64,000 nucleotides of DNA from an uncultured Paracoccaceae bacterium (GCA_947500135.1 CANMQX010000007.1:1-64000), one strand, 5' to 3'. Shown: positions 26,048 to 37,148, numbered from the stretch's first letter. The notes: a model not told the origin generated them from the sequence alone. A program made the numbers and translations.

Positions 26048-26058
26048 CCTGACATTAA
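26044..26058 (+). promoter_or_regulatory. Full CtrA-type box upstream of the PAS gene
   Basis: TTAA-CCTGACA-TTAA matches the TTAA-N7-TTAA consensus of the cell-cycle regulator CtrA exactly. It overlaps the regB stop codon and lies 48 bases before the next gene. In Rhodobacterales CtrA often controls motility, gene transfer agent and signalling genes. Confidence 0.55.
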
Positions 26059-26106
26059 CCTTCCTCTTCGATTGTCTCCGATAGAGAGGCTAGGGGAAGT
26101 TAAGAC

Positions 26107-27702
26107 ATGCTAATGGGTTGGTTCGATTTCTTTATTGTCGCAACAACTGCGATTTTTGGGGCCGGTATTGTCGTTCTGGTCGTTCAAAAAATTGAAAGCC
26201 GCAGCAAACCATCCAAACCTGACGTTGCAGCACAAAACAACGATGCAGCTTTCCTGTTTGAATCAGGGATCATGCTGGATGCAACACCTGACGCAATGGC
26301 AATGATAACGCCGCATCTGGGTCAGATGTCGGAATATGATGCAGCGCTTTACGTCCTTGGCAGCCGCTTTCCAGGGTTTCGCGAAGCACTGGCAGATGAC
26401 GATGTCACATCACAACGGATCGATGATGAAGCAGGCAAAGGACTCTCTGTTGAGATCGAAAAAGATGCGGATAGATTACGGATCAGCATCCATGGCAACC
26501 GGCAGCGGATAACCGGTGGCACAGTTGACATTATCGAGCGCGACATTCGCCTGTCAGAGCTGATGATGCTGCGCGACCTCACGCAACACACACCACAACT
26601 GATCTGGCAAGAGGATCTTTCCGGTAAATTGCTCTGGGCAAACCACGCTTATCTATCGTTCTGCGACAAGTTGCGCGACGATGACAGCGCCGATCAGACA
26701 ATATGGCCCAACAAACCATTGATCGCTGACTTGCACGAAAACAACATTAGCAAAGCACCCTCGCTGCGGCGCGTTTCAGTGCCCCTGCCGAAACAAAAAG
26801 CCGAACAATGGTTCGATGTCACCAGCGTCCGCCGCGAGGATAGCCTGCTGCATTTTGCCAATGATGCGAACGCTATCGTGCGGGCTGATCAGGAACGGCG
26901 CAATTTCGTGCAAACCCTGTCCAAGACATTTGCGCAGCTTTCCATCGGTCTGGCCATCTTTGATAAGCGGCGGCAGCTTGCCATGTTCAACCCGGCCCTG
27001 CTGGATATGACAAACCTGCCGATCCAGTTCCTCAGCGCGCGACCAACGGTTGATGCGGTGCTGGACCGGTTGCGCGAATCCCGGATGCTGCCTGAACCCA
27101 AGAATTACACATCTTGGCGCGATCAATTCACAGCGCTGGAACAGGCTGCCAAGGATGGCAGCTATACCGAAGTATGGAACCTGCCCGACGGGCAAACCTA
27201 CCGCGTGACAGGCCGACCACATCCCGATGGGGCCTTTGCGTTCCTGTTCGAAGACATCAGCGCCGAGGTATCGCTGACCCGTCGGTTCCGGTCCGACATC
27301 GAAACGGGACAGGCGGTGCTGGATACGCTTCCCGATGCGATTGCGGTTTTCTCAAGCTCGGGCACATTGATCATGTCGAACCGGGCCTATTCGGAACTTT
27401 GGGGGCCGGTCAGCGACGAACGAGTGCAGCAATACGAGGTGCAGTCAGCCATCCGAACCTGGCAAAACCGTTGCACCCCAACTAAAATGTGGGGCGAATT
27501 ACGCAAGTTCATCCATCTTGTCGGGCCACGTAAACCCTGGTCGGATAACGCCTTGCTGGATGACGGGCGTCAGATCAATTGCGAAGCAAACCCCATTGCC
27601 GGCGGGATGACGATGGTGAAATTCGCGATCTCGTCACCGAAACACCCGATCATCCACAAGCTGACGCAACATGATCCGGCATTGCTCGCAGCCAAGCGCT
27701 GA
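26107..27702 (+). CDS. Membrane-anchored PAS-domain protein without kinase domain
   Basis: The 531-residue protein has one N-terminal membrane helix (residues 5-27) and then three PAS-like modules: about 50-110, about 150-290 (PQLIWQEDLSGKLLWAN) and about 280-500 (AIFDKRRQLAMFNPALL, AIAVFSSSGTLIMSNRAYSELW). No H-box, ATPase, GGDEF or EAL motif follows. It resembles the sensor half of a histidine kinase whose catalytic part is missing, though it ends at a normal stop with no frameshift sign. It may sense a signal and act through a partner. The start has two close ATGs (26107, 26113). Confidence 0.75.
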   Translation: MLMGWFDFFIVATTAIFGAGIVVLVVQKIESRSKPSKPDVAAQNNDAAFLFESGIMLDATPDAMAMITPHLGQMSEYDAALYVLGSRFPGFREALADDDVTSQRIDDEAGKGLSVEIEKDADRLRISIHGNRQRITGGTVDIIERDIRLSELMMLRDLTQHTPQLIWQEDLSGKLLWANHAYLSFCDKLRDDDSADQTIWPNKPLIADLHENNISKAPSLRRVSVPLPKQKAEQWFDVTSVRREDSLLHFANDANAIVRADQERRNFVQTLSKTFAQLSIGLAIFDKRRQLAMFNPALLDMTNLPIQFLSARPTVDAVLDRLRESRMLPEPKNYTSWRDQFTALEQAAKDGSYTEVWNLPDGQTYRVTGRPHPDGAFAFLFEDISAEVSLTRRFRSDIETGQAVLDTLPDAIAVFSSSGTLIMSNRAYSELWGPVSDERVQQYEVQSAIRTWQNRCTPTKMWGELRKFIHLVGPRKPWSDNALLDDGRQINCEANPIAGGMTMVKFAISSPKHPIIHKLTQHDPALLAAKR

Positions 27703-27742
27703 ATTCACTTGCAGGTGTCACGACAGGCCATAGTCTTCGGAC

Positions 27743-28207
27743 ATGTTGGCCAATCAGATCCACCGCTTCTTACCAACTGAAACAGACACGGCTGCACTTG
27801 CGGCCGCGTTGGCACCCGTTTTGCGACCCGGTGACACCATCTTGTTGGAAGGTCCAATCGGGGCAGGCAAATCCGCCTTTGCACGGGCGCTGATCAGGGC
27901 ACGGCTTGGCCGGATGGAGGACGTCCCATCCCCCACATTTACGCTGGTCCAGTCCTATGAACACCCAAATGGCGACCTATGGCATTGCGACCTTTACCGG
28001 TTGACCGACCCTGACGAGGTACTCGAACTTGGACTGGAAGAGGCTTTCAGCACCGCCATCTGCCTGATCGAATGGCCCGACCGGCTGGGCAGTGATACGC
28101 CCGACGGCGCGCTGCAAATGACATTCGCGGCAACCGAAAAGGGGCATACAGTTGCAATGAAAGTCCCGCCAAACTGGTCGACACGACTGGACAGCCTGCA
28201 TGACTGA
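27743..28207 (+). CDS. tsaE: tRNA t6A biosynthesis ATPase TsaE
   Basis: The 154-residue P-loop ATPase (Walker A GPIGAGKSAFA near 37, SPTFTLVQ near 62) drives threonylcarbamoyl transfer to A37 of ANN-decoding tRNAs with TsaB and TsaD, which are not in this window. MtaB in this window further modifies the same nucleotide. Its stop overlaps the start of the following phosphotransferase by eight bases. Confidence 0.95.
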   Translation: MLANQIHRFLPTETDTAALAAALAPVLRPGDTILLEGPIGAGKSAFARALIRARLGRMEDVPSPTFTLVQSYEHPNGDLWHCDLYRLTDPDEVLELGLEEAFSTAICLIEWPDRLGSDTPDGALQMTFAATEKGHTVAMKVPPNWSTRLDSLHD

Positions 28208-29171
28208 TCGAAAGGCGATGGTTGACCAGTTTCTACAGGCATCGGACTGGGCAGGCTGGACACGGCAACCACTGGCCGGTGATGCCTCGGCACGGCGATA
28301 TGAACGGCTAACCAGCAAGGACAGTAGCGTCATCCTGATGGACGCCGATCCAGCCAATGGTGAAGACACCCGGCCTTTTGCATCAATCGCGGATTACCTT
28401 TCAAATCACGGGTTCTGCCCACCAGCAATACTGGCACATGACACCGATGCCGGTCTGATGATCATCTCGGACCTTGGGCAGGACGATTTCGCCAAATGGT
28501 TGCGGCACAAACCGCAATACAGCGGCACACTCTATCACGCCGCAACGGATGTGCTGCTCGCGTTCCACAAACAACAGACGACCATGGACCTGCAACAGCT
28601 GACCCCAGCAATCGGCGGGGACATGGTCAGCATCCTGCATCCCTATTACTCTACCGATCCGATTGACGATCTGGTCCGGCAAACGACCGAAGCACTCACC
28701 AACCTCGCGCCCAATCCAGACACATTGGCACTGCGCGACTACCACGCGGAAAACCTGATCTGGCGCCCGACCAAACAAGGGATTAGCCGCGTTGGGTTGC
28801 TCGATTTTCAGGATGCGATCATGGCACCGGCAGGTTACGATCTGGCATCACTAGTCAGGGACGCGCGCAGGGACGTGGAACCAAAACTCGCCGAGGATAT
28901 CATCACCTATTTTCAGGAAAAGGCCGGAACCGGGCCGGGCTTCCGGGCGCAGCTTGCCTGCCTCGGTGCCCAGCGCAACTTACGAATTCTGGGCGTCTTT
29001 GCACGTCTGGCCAAAATACGCCAAAAACCACATTACATCGACCTGATCCCACGGGTCTGGCAAAATCTGGTGATCGACCTGCAAAACCCCGCTCTGAAAA
29101 CCCTCCGCGAAGCCGTACAAGACACATTGCCCGTACCAGATACTAACCATCTGGCAAAACTGCGCACATGA
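28200..29171 (+). CDS. amgK: AmgK-like N-acetylmuramate/N-acetylglucosamine kinase
   Basis: The 323-residue aminoglycoside-phosphotransferase-fold kinase has the catalytic loop DYHAENLIW near 180 and the DFQDAI metal site near 203. Next to a MurU-like nucleotidyltransferase it fits AmgK, which phosphorylates anomeric C1 of MurNAc in peptidoglycan recycling. Function comes from family and context. The substrate is not proven. It is translationally coupled to both neighbours. Confidence 0.88.
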   Translation: MTDRKAMVDQFLQASDWAGWTRQPLAGDASARRYERLTSKDSSVILMDADPANGEDTRPFASIADYLSNHGFCPPAILAHDTDAGLMIISDLGQDDFAKWLRHKPQYSGTLYHAATDVLLAFHKQQTTMDLQQLTPAIGGDMVSILHPYYSTDPIDDLVRQTTEALTNLAPNPDTLALRDYHAENLIWRPTKQGISRVGLLDFQDAIMAPAGYDLASLVRDARRDVEPKLAEDIITYFQEKAGTGPGFRAQLACLGAQRNLRILGVFARLAKIRQKPHYIDLIPRVWQNLVIDLQNPALKTLREAVQDTLPVPDTNHLAKLRT

Positions 29172-29839
29172 AGCTACCGATCCTTCTTTTCGCGGCCGGT
29201 CTTGGCACCCGTATGGGCGATCTGGTCAAAGACCGGCCAAAACCGCTTGTTCCTGTTGGGGGCATACCCCTGATCGACCATGCATTGGCGCTGACCGATG
29301 TTGATGGGGTCGGCCAACGGGTGGTGAATGTGCATTATCAGGCCGACAAGCTCAAAAATCATCTCAAAGACCGGCCCATCGCGTTTTCAGATGAAACCGA
29401 TGCGCTGCGTGAAACCGGCGGTGGATTGCACCACGCGCTTCCGCTTCTGGGCGGCAACCCGGTCATCACAATGAACACCGACGCCATCTGGCGCGGACCC
29501 AACCCCGTTTCGCTGATCCTGAACGCATGGACAGACGACATGGAAGCCTTGCTACTGATCGTGCCAAAACAACAGGTCAGCGGCCACTTAGGCAAAGGTG
29601 ATTTCACCAAGGATCAGCACGGAAACCTTCACCGGGGGCCCGGCGATATTTACACTGGGCTACAGATCATCCGCACGGAAACGCTCGCCAATGTAACGGA
29701 AACGGCGTTTTCGATGAACGTGATCTGGGATCAGATGGCAGCACGCGGCGGGCTGTTTGGTCTGCAATACCCCGGTCAATGGTGCGACGTCGGGCAACCA
29801 TCCAGCATTCCCCTGGCCGAGGCGTTGCTGGATGTTTGA
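29168..29839 (+). CDS. murU: MurU-like nucleotidyltransferase
   Basis: The 223-residue enzyme has the sugar-nucleotidyltransferase N-terminus (LFAAGLGTRMGDLVKDRPKPL, with the signature G-x-G-T-R-M and K of PKP) and the metal Asp in NTDAIW. It should make UDP-MurNAc from MurNAc-1-phosphate after AmgK. It overlaps amgK (ATGA) and addB (eight bases). Confidence 0.9.
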   Translation: MKLPILLFAAGLGTRMGDLVKDRPKPLVPVGGIPLIDHALALTDVDGVGQRVVNVHYQADKLKNHLKDRPIAFSDETDALRETGGGLHHALPLLGGNPVITMNTDAIWRGPNPVSLILNAWTDDMEALLLIVPKQQVSGHLGKGDFTKDQHGNLHRGPGDIYTGLQIIRTETLANVTETAFSMNVIWDQMAARGGLFGLQYPGQWCDVGQPSSIPLAEALLDV

Positions 29840-32747
29840 AGACCAGCAAACCCCGCATATCTTCGCCGAACCGCTCGGTGTCGATTTCGCCAAAGGGCTG
29901 GTTGAGGGGTTAAACCGCCGCGCCAGCGGCCTTGCGCCACATGACTGGGCGCGAACAGAAATCTACGTCAACACGGCACGCATGCAACGGCGGATCCGCG
30001 ATGTGTTTGACGCCGGACCGGCAAGGCTGCTTCCCCGGATCAGGCTGATCACCGATTTGGCGAATGACCCCGTCTCGGTTGATATCAAACCCGCCGTTTC
30101 AGCATTGCGGCGGCGGTTGGAGCTGTCTCAATTCGTGGCCAAACTGCTGGATCAGGAACCCAATCTGGCCCCACGCACTGCCCTTTATGATCTATCGGAC
30201 AGTCTCGCCAGTCTAATGGATGAAATGCAGGGCGAAGGGGTCAGCCCCGACACCATCACCGGGCTGGATGTGACCGATCAATCCGGCCATTGGGAACGGG
30301 CGCTCAAATTCCTGCGGATCATCACACCGTTTTTTACCAACACCGCCGACGCACCAGACAAAGAAGCGCGGCAAAGGGCCGTCATCCTTGCACACACCGC
30401 CGATTGGGCCGCGAACCCGCCAAGCCATCCCGTCATCATCGCCGGTTCAACCGGGTCACGCGGGGCAACGGCGCTTCTCATGCAGGCTGTCGCGAAACTA
30501 CCGCAGGGCGCTGTGATCTTGCCCGGCTACGATTTCGACATACCGACCCATGTCTGGGATGCGCTTGATAACGAAGACCACCCGCAATACCGTTTTCACC
30601 GGCTGACACAGCTGATCGGCTTTGAACACCAGGATGTTGCGCGCTGGTCCGATGAACAACCCAGCGATACGATGCGCAACCGGCTGATTTCGCTTTCCCT
30701 GCGCCCGGCCCCGGTAACAAACCAATGGCGGGATGAGGGGCCAAAGCTGGGCAACCTGATCAACGCCACAGCGAACCTGACTTTGGTCGAGGCCGCGACC
30801 CCACGGGCAGAAGCGGAAACAATCGCGCTACGCCTCAGACAAGCGGTCGAAGACAACATCACAACTGCATTGATTTCACCCGACCGCATGCTGACCCGGC
30901 AAGTGACAGCAGCACTGGACCGATGGAACATTACGCCCGATGACAGTGCCGGTCTGCCACTCGCGCTATCCCCACCGGGGCGGCTGCTGCGCCATGTCGC
31001 CGCGATGCAGAGCGACGTTTTGACGGCAGAGGCGATCCTGACAATCCTCAAACACCCGCTCTGCCATTCCGAACGCAAAGATCGGGGCGCGCATCTGCGG
31101 AATACACGTGAACTGGAACTGCATCTGCGCCGCCACGGGCCACCGTTTCCAACGGCGCAAACCTTCATCGATTGGGCAGACAAAGACGAAAACCGCAAAC
31201 AATGGGCCACATGGCTGGCACAGATTTTCGACCAGCATGATATCGCGGGCGAACAACACCTAACAACGCATCTACAATCACATCTGCAACTGGCCGAACA
31301 GATTTGCGCGGGACCAGATGCACCCGGGTCTGGCGGGCTCTGGGCAGAGGCGGCGGGCCGCGAAGCACGCCGCATCTGTGACAACCTGCGCCAGGACGCT
31401 GATGCGGGCGGTTTGCTGAACGCTCACGATTATGCTGCCCTTTTCGGTGCTGTTTTGGCCGATGGGGTCGTCCGGGATCGGGACAATGGCCATCCCAATA
31501 TCCTGATCTGGGGCACGCTAGAGGCGCGGGTTCACGGGGTTGATCTGACAATCCTTGGCGGGATGAATGACGGCACCTGGCCCGAAGCCCCCCCACCAGA
31601 TCCTTGGCTGAACCGCAAAATGCGGGCGGATGCCGGGCTATTGCTGCCAGAACGCCGTATCGGTCTGTCGGCCCATGACTACCAGCAAGCAGTCGCTGGG
31701 GCGGAGGTTTGGATCACACGGTCAAAACGATCCACCGACGCGGAAACCGTGCCATCACGCTGGATCAACCGGCTGACAAACCTGTTGGGTGGGCTGCCAG
31801 ATGGGGACGGGCCAAAGGCGCTGAATGCAATGCGGGCGCGCGGCGATCACTGGCTAGCCATGGCCGAAAAACTGTCCCACCCAACCGACCGGATAGCATC
31901 TGCGGGGCGACCGTCACCGCGCCCACCGCTTGCCGCGCGGCCGGACAGATTCTCGGTCACGCAAATTAAAACCCTGATCCGCGACCCCTACGCGATCTAT
32001 GCGCGCAAAATCCTACGGCTGGACCCGATTAACCCGCTCGTCCCTACGGCTGATGCACCGCTGCGGGGCATCATCATCCACGCCATTCTGGAGCAATTCA
32101 TCAAAGAAGGGGGCAGACCAACAGATCGCGACCGGTTGATGGACATCGCGCGCGATCACTTTGCCGCAAAATGCCCATGGCCAACAATCCGGGCACAATG
32201 GATCGCCCGCATGGATCGGGCAGCCGATATCTTTCTGGCGGATGAAGCCACCCGGCAAGCCGCCGCCATCACGCAAATGACCGAAGTGAATGGCAGGATT
32301 GAACTGCCTAACCTAAACATCACACTAACCTGCAAGGCCGACAGGTTCGACATCACGCCTGACGATACCGTACTGATCTACGACTACAAAACCGGGCAAG
32401 TACCAACAGCTGTACAGCAAGAAAACTTTGACAAACAACTCCTGTTAGAGGCCGCAATGGTCGAACGCGGGGCGTTCAAAACGCTTGGCCCGAAACAGGT
32501 TAGCAAGGCCAGCTTCATTGGCGTCAACGCCGCGATGAAGGTCGTCACTGCCCCTTTGGAAAAACAGCCACCAGACACCGTCTGGGCGGAACTGGAAACA
32601 CTTTTCGGCAACTGGCAGAAACCATCACGCGGCTACACGGCCCGACTGGCCCTTTTTCTTAAAGCCGACATATCACCCTACGACCACCTCTCGCGCTATG
32701 GCGAATGGGAAACCAGCGACAATGCCGCGCCAGAGGTGTTGACTTGA
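29832..32747 (+). CDS. addB: AddB subunit of the double-strand break repair nuclease
   Basis: AddB works with AddA to resect DNA ends for RecA loading. The 971 residues include an inactive helicase-like N-terminal half (AGSTGSRGATALL near 205) and a C-terminal PD-(D/E)xK nuclease (LIYDYKTGQVP near 850). The ATG at 29832, just inside the murU end, gives the usual N-terminus. The upstream frame to 29757 is out of gene. Its stop overlaps the addA start. Confidence 0.94.
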   Translation: MFEDQQTPHIFAEPLGVDFAKGLVEGLNRRASGLAPHDWARTEIYVNTARMQRRIRDVFDAGPARLLPRIRLITDLANDPVSVDIKPAVSALRRRLELSQFVAKLLDQEPNLAPRTALYDLSDSLASLMDEMQGEGVSPDTITGLDVTDQSGHWERALKFLRIITPFFTNTADAPDKEARQRAVILAHTADWAANPPSHPVIIAGSTGSRGATALLMQAVAKLPQGAVILPGYDFDIPTHVWDALDNEDHPQYRFHRLTQLIGFEHQDVARWSDEQPSDTMRNRLISLSLRPAPVTNQWRDEGPKLGNLINATANLTLVEAATPRAEAETIALRLRQAVEDNITTALISPDRMLTRQVTAALDRWNITPDDSAGLPLALSPPGRLLRHVAAMQSDVLTAEAILTILKHPLCHSERKDRGAHLRNTRELELHLRRHGPPFPTAQTFIDWADKDENRKQWATWLAQIFDQHDIAGEQHLTTHLQSHLQLAEQICAGPDAPGSGGLWAEAAGREARRICDNLRQDADAGGLLNAHDYAALFGAVLADGVVRDRDNGHPNILIWGTLEARVHGVDLTILGGMNDGTWPEAPPPDPWLNRKMRADAGLLLPERRIGLSAHDYQQAVAGAEVWITRSKRSTDAETVPSRWINRLTNLLGGLPDGDGPKALNAMRARGDHWLAMAEKLSHPTDRIASAGRPSPRPPLAARPDRFSVTQIKTLIRDPYAIYARKILRLDPINPLVPTADAPLRGIIIHAILEQFIKEGGRPTDRDRLMDIARDHFAAKCPWPTIRAQWIARMDRAADIFLADEATRQAAAITQMTEVNGRIELPNLNITLTCKADRFDITPDDTVLIYDYKTGQVPTAVQQENFDKQLLLEAAMVERGAFKTLGPKQVSKASFIGVNAAMKVVTAPLEKQPPDTVWAELETLFGNWQKPSRGYTARLALFLKADISPYDHLSRYGEWETSDNAAPEVLT

Positions 32748-35700
32748 TCCGCGATGCCGCCTCTCAACGGCAGGTCGATGCTGCCGACCCCAGAACATCC
32801 ACATGGCTGGCGGCAAATGCCGGATCGGGCAAAACCCGTGTGTTAACCGACCGGGTCGCGCGGCTGTTGTTGGAAGGTGCATTGCCACAGGACATACTGT
32901 GTCTCACCTATACCAAGGCTGCCGCGGCAGAGATGCAGAACAGGCTGTTCAAACGGCTTGGCGAATGGGCGATGATGGCTGATGAGGCGCTGCGCGACGA
33001 CCTGCGGCAACTAGGCGTTGACCGGGTGATTGATATAAACGGCCTAAACAAGGCTCGGACGCTATTTGCGACAGCAGTCGAAACGCCCGGCGGCCTCAAG
33101 ATCCAAACAATCCACGCATTCTGCGCCAGCGTGCTGCGCCGGTTCCCATTAGAGGCCGAAGTCAGCCCGCAATTTCGCGAAATGGACGACCGGCAAGGCG
33201 AGTTCCTGCGGGCAGAGGTGACCGACCAAATCGCGCTGGGCGAACAATCGGACGCACTGCACGACGTGTTGCGGCTGTTTACGGGGGATGACCTATCAAA
33301 ATTGACCGCAGAATTGGTGCGCAAACGCGACGATTTCCAGCAAGACATTAGTCGGGAAGCGGTCTGCAAAACACTCGACCTTGACGCAAACCTGACCGCT
33401 GATCGATTGGTGCAGAGCATCTTTAACGACGATAACAGCGAAATCCTGCAAGACGTTTCCAAGATTTGCGCAAAAGGAGGTTCGACAGAACAAAAAGCAG
33501 CAAAAACTATCGGGCAAGTCTTGGACCGCCAGACACCCGGATTGGCCGAACTGGAACAACTCGAAACACCGTTCCTGTTTGGCGCAACGGCGAAATCGCC
33601 GTTCGGCGCCAAATGCGGAACCTTCCCAAACAAAGCCACGCGCGAGGCACATCCAGAATTAACCGAGGCGCTGAATGATCTGATGCTTATGGTCCAAGAC
33701 GCCCGCAATGACCGATTGGCGCTGATCGCTCTGGAACGCACGCTCGCAATTTATCGGTTCGGACGGGTCTTTGTTCCGGCCTATGAACACCGCAAACTGT
33801 TGCTGGGTATGCTGGATTTTGACGATCTGATCCGCAAAACAAAGGCCCTTTTGACCAATCGCAACGTGGCCGAATGGGTATTGTTCCGGCTGGATGGCGG
33901 GATCGATCACATGCTGGTGGACGAAGCACAAGACACCAGCCCCGACCAATGGACAGTGATCAGATTGCTAGCCGAAGAATTCGCAGCCGGCGAAGGGTCA
34001 CAGCCGGAAAGGGAACGCACGATTTTCGTCGTGGGCGACAAAAAACAGTCGATCTACTCCTTCCAGGGTGCAGACCCCGTTACCTTCGACGACATGAAAT
34101 CCCATTTCGACGCTGCACATCGGGCGATTGGCAAACCCTTTACCGAAACATCGCTCGACTATTCCTTCCGGTCGTCACAGGCGATCCTGTCAGTGGTTGA
34201 TGAAACCTTCGTTCGGGACCGTGCGGCAGGGATGGAGGATGACCTCAAACACATCGCGTTCAAGGAAAACATGCCGGGGCGGGTCGATCTTTGGCCTGTT
34301 ATCACAAAGCCCGAACAGGGCGATAAACGCAACTGGTTCGACCCTGTCGATGAACCCAGCGAAACAGATCACACGGTGCTGATGGCCACACGGATCGCTG
34401 ATCAGATCAAGCATATGATCAAACATGAAACACTGCCCGTCGAAATCGGAAACACCGGCCAATACCAGAAACGTGCAATCACCGAAGGCGATATTCTGAT
34501 CCTTGTGCAGCGTCGATCGGACTTGTTTGCCGAAATCATCCGGGCCTGCAAAAATGCCGACCTCAATATCGCCGGGGCCGACCGGCTGCGCGTCGGGGCT
34601 GAACTAGCGGTCAAGGATCTGGGCGCCTTGCTTAGCTTCCTGGCGTTGCCAGAGGATGATCTATCGCTCGCCGCCGCCCTGCGCTCACCGCTTTTTGGAT
34701 GGTCCGAACAGGACCTTTTCACACTTGCGCATCACCGGCCGGAAAAAGGGTTTCTCTGGCCCGCCCTGCGCGACAGCGATCATGAACAAACCCTTGGCAT
34801 CTTACACGATCTGCGCCAGCAATCCGATTTCCTGCGGCCCTATGACCTGATTGAACGTATCCTGACGCGGCATGGCGGGCGGCAAAAACTGTTGGCCCGT
34901 CTGGGGCCAGAGGCAGAAGACGGCATTGATGCGCTGCTATCGCAAGCACTGGCTTACGAAAGCACCGGTGTGCCCAGCCTGACCGGTTTCCTGACATGGA
35001 TGGAAACCGATGACCTTGAAATAAAAAGACAAGTGGACAGTCAGGGGGACCGGATCAGGGTCATGACCGTCCATGGGGCCAAGGGGTTGGAGGCACCGAT
35101 CGTCATCCTGCCTGATACGGCCAAACGCCGGATCGATGTGAATGATGAACTACTGCCTGCCGAAAACCACCTGATCTGGAAACCACCCGCAAAACAATCC
35201 GGGCCGCCGGTCACGGCCTTACGCGACGCATATATCGCCCGGCAAGACCAGGAACGGCTGCGGCTGCTTTATGTGGCCATGACCCGGGCGGAAAAGTGGC
35301 TGATCGTCGGGGCGGCGGGTGATATCGGGGACAGCGATCAAAGCTGGTACAACATCGTGGCGGACGGGATGCAGCATCGCGGCGATTACGACGCGACCAG
35401 CGGCAATCTGGGTATCAGGCGGGTGTCACATCTGGACTGGCATGCGCTGGACAAAAAGATGCGCGACCCCGTCAACCTGCCCGACGTCACCGTGCCCCGT
35501 TTTGACGCAGCACCAAAACCGGACAGGGCAAAGACGATCTCGCCCTCCGAATTACCGGGGGCAAAGGTTCTGCCGGGCGATCCCGGGGACAACGACCCAG
35601 AAACCGCCAAAACGCGCGGCACGATGATCCACCGGTTGCTGGAACATCTGCCGCTGGCAACACCGGCGGAACGGCTTAACATCGGGCAACGGCTTGTGGG

Positions 35701-36091
35701 GCAAGACAATACCGATCTGGTGCATCACGTCGCAACCCTTCTGGACAGTCCCAATCTACAGGCACTTTGGACCCCCGATGCGCTGGTCGAGGTTGACATC
35801 ACCGCAGACATCCCAAACCTCGGCCGGATACACGGGACAATCGACAGGCTGCTCTTCAACGAAAACGGCATTTTGGCCGTGGACTACAAATCCAATCACC
35901 TCGCCCCGACCGAACCCACACAAACCCCACAAGGCGTCCTGCGGCAACTCGCCGTTTACGCAACGGCACTTGCGCAAATATACCCCGATCAACCCATCGA
36001 AATAGCGATCCTCTGGACACAAACCGCTACACTGATGCCGATACCAGCATCGCTGCTTCACGAAGCACTGAACTCTGTTACTGGTGCTTGA
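32744..36091 (+). CDS. addA: AddA helicase-nuclease
   Basis: The UvrD-type helicase/nuclease has Walker [12 protein letters not shown] near residue 25, the DExx box [11 protein letters not shown] near 390, motif [14 protein letters not shown] near 430, motif [13 protein letters not shown] near 770 and a C-terminal nuclease motif VDYKSN near 1045. I chose TTG 32744, which overlaps the addB stop and gives the family-like beginning (about 1,115 residues). An ATG at 32705 would add 13 residues. Confidence 0.93.
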   Translation: MIRDAASQRQVDAADPRTSTWLAANAGSGKTRVLTDRVARLLLEGALPQDILCLTYTKAAAAEMQNRLFKRLGEWAMMADEALRDDLRQLGVDRVIDINGLNKARTLFATAVETPGGLKIQTIHAFCASVLRRFPLEAEVSPQFREMDDRQGEFLRAEVTDQIALGEQSDALHDVLRLFTGDDLSKLTAELVRKRDDFQQDISREAVCKTLDLDANLTADRLVQSIFNDDNSEILQDVSKICAKGGSTEQKAAKTIGQVLDRQTPGLAELEQLETPFLFGATAKSPFGAKCGTFPNKATREAHPELTEALNDLMLMVQDARNDRLALIALERTLAIYRFGRVFVPAYEHRKLLLGMLDFDDLIRKTKALLTNRNVAEWVLFRLDGGIDHMLVDEAQDTSPDQWTVIRLLAEEFAAGEGSQPERERTIFVVGDKKQSIYSFQGADPVTFDDMKSHFDAAHRAIGKPFTETSLDYSFRSSQAILSVVDETFVRDRAAGMEDDLKHIAFKENMPGRVDLWPVITKPEQGDKRNWFDPVDEPSETDHTVLMATRIADQIKHMIKHETLPVEIGNTGQYQKRAITEGDILILVQRRSDLFAEIIRACKNADLNIAGADRLRVGAELAVKDLGALLSFLALPEDDLSLAAALRSPLFGWSEQDLFTLAHHRPEKGFLWPALRDSDHEQTLGILHDLRQQSDFLRPYDLIERILTRHGGRQKLLARLGPEAEDGIDALLSQALAYESTGVPSLTGFLTWMETDDLEIKRQVDSQGDRIRVMTVHGAKGLEAPIVILPDTAKRRIDVNDELLPAENHLIWKPPAKQSGPPVTALRDAYIARQDQERLRLLYVAMTRAEKWLIVGAAGDIGDSDQSWYNIVADGMQHRGDYDATSGNLGIRRVSHLDWHALDKKMRDPVNLPDVTVPRFDAAPKPDRAKTISPSELPGAKVLPGDPGDNDPETAKTRGTMIHRLLEHLPLATPAERLNIGQRLVGQDNTDLVHHVATLLDSPNLQALWTPDALVEVDITADIPNLGRIHGTIDRLLFNENGILAVDYKSNHLAPTEPTQTPQGVLRQLAVYATALAQIYPDQPIEIAILWTQTATLMPIPASLLHEALNSVTGA

Positions 36092-36150
36092 CCCGGCCCG
36101 ATGCCGTCCCTACGTTCGGCTTCCAATGTTTTTCGCCAAGGAGTACCTCA

Positions 36151-36471
36151 ATGGCAACCGTAGCAGTAACCGACGCAACATTTGACGCCGAAGTCCGTCA
36201 ATCCGACATTCCGGTCGTGGTGGATTTCTGGGCAGAATGGTGCGGCCCATGCAAACAGATCGGCCCCGCTCTAGAAGAGCTGTCAGCCGAAATGGAAGGC
36301 AAGGTCAAAATCGTCAAGGTGAACGTCGACGAAAACCCGAATTCACCCGCGCAGCTGGGCGTCCGCGGCATTCCGGCGCTCTTCATGTTCAAAGATGGTG
36401 AGGTGGTGTCGAACAAGACGGGTGCTGCACCAAAGGCCGCACTACAAGGCTGGATCGAAGAATCCACCTGA
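36151..36471 (+). CDS. trxA: Thioredoxin
   Basis: This 106-residue thioredoxin has the active site WCGPC at about 30-34 and the cis-Pro loop GIPAL near 74. It is a general protein disulfide reductase in the cytoplasm. AAGGAG lies before the ATG at 36151. A strong terminator follows. Confidence 0.97.
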   Translation: MATVAVTDATFDAEVRQSDIPVVVDFWAEWCGPCKQIGPALEELSAEMEGKVKIVKVNVDENPNSPAQLGVRGIPALFMFKDGEVVSNKTGAAPKAALQGWIEEST

Positions 36472-36490
36472 TCCGTACATGATAACCACG

Positions 36491-36519
36491 AAAAAGGGCG
36501 CCGCGATGGTGCCCTTTTT
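36491..36519 (+). terminator. Rho-independent terminator after trxA
   Basis: AAAAAGGGCGCC pairs with GGTGCCCTTTTT around a five-base loop (one G-T pair), ending in a T-run. It closes the tsaE-to-trxA run and, from its A-run, could also act in reverse. Confidence 0.85.
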
Positions 36520-36590
36520 CGTATCCAAAGCGGGGTTGTCCCAAACAGGCCCGCCCGCCATATAGATTGCAAGCGTAGCAGGAGCAGACG

Positions 36591-37148
36591 ATGGCCAAAG
36601 AAGAATTCCCCGGCTGGCACGGCACAACAATCATCGGCGTCCGCAAAGGCGGCAAGGTCGTGATCGCGGGTGATGGGCAGGTCAGCCTTGGCCAAACTGT
36701 CATCAAAGGCACGGCGCGCAAGGTGCGGCGGCTATCCCCCGGCGGGCAAGACGTGATCGCCGGTTTTGCCGGATCGACCGCTGATGCATTCACCCTGCTG
36801 GAGCGGCTGGAAAAGAAGTTAGAGGCGACACCGGGCCAACTCGCCCGCGCATCTGTTGAGCTGGCCAAGGACTGGCGCACTGACAAATACCTGCAAAAGC
36901 TAGAGGCGATGTTGATCGTCAGCGATGGGAAAGAACTGTTCGTCATCACCGGTGCGGGCGATGTTCTGGAACCCGAACACGACGTGACCGCCATCGGATC
37001 AGGTGGGAATTACGCGCTGGCTGCCGGGCGGGCGATGATGGAAACTGATCTGGATGCCGAAGCCGTCGCACGGCAAGCCATGGCGATTGCCGCTGATATC
37101 TGTGTCTATACCAACGGCAACCTGACGGTCGAAACAATCAGCCAATAG
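36591..37148 (+). CDS. hslV: HslV protease subunit
   Basis: HslV is the proteasome-like threonine peptidase of the HslVU complex. The mature N-terminal Thr lies in HGTTIIGV, so the first residues should be removed. G-D-G-Q-V (near 28) and KGTARKVRR are family signatures, and the length of 185 is normal. Its ATPase partner hslU is 1.6 kb downstream instead of adjacent. The 3' end overlaps the convergent DM13 gene by 11 bases. Confidence 0.95.
   Translation: MAKEEFPGWHGTTIIGVRKGGKVVIAGDGQVSLGQTVIKGTARKVRRLSPGGQDVIAGFAGSTADAFTLLERLEKKLEATPGQLARASVELAKDWRTDKYLQKLEAMLIVSDGKELFVITGAGDVLEPEHDVTAIGSGGNYALAAGRAMMETDLDAEAVARQAMAIAADICVYTNGNLTVETISQ

Noticed and set aside
26107..27702. Frameshifted histidine kinase
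   Set aside because: tsaE begins 40 bases after the stop and no kinase motif is found in any frame there, so no broken kinase remnant is present.
29757..29831. Upstream extension of addB
   Set aside because: It lies wholly within murU and does not resemble AddB; the ATG at 29832 fits the family.
30596..31384. 262-residue minus-strand frame
   Set aside because: It is a shadow of addB, which has clear motifs in its own frame; the shadow is Ser/Arg/Cys-rich low-quality sequence.
32908..33741. 277-residue minus-strand frame
   Set aside because: It is a shadow of addA with repetitive Ser/Arg content.
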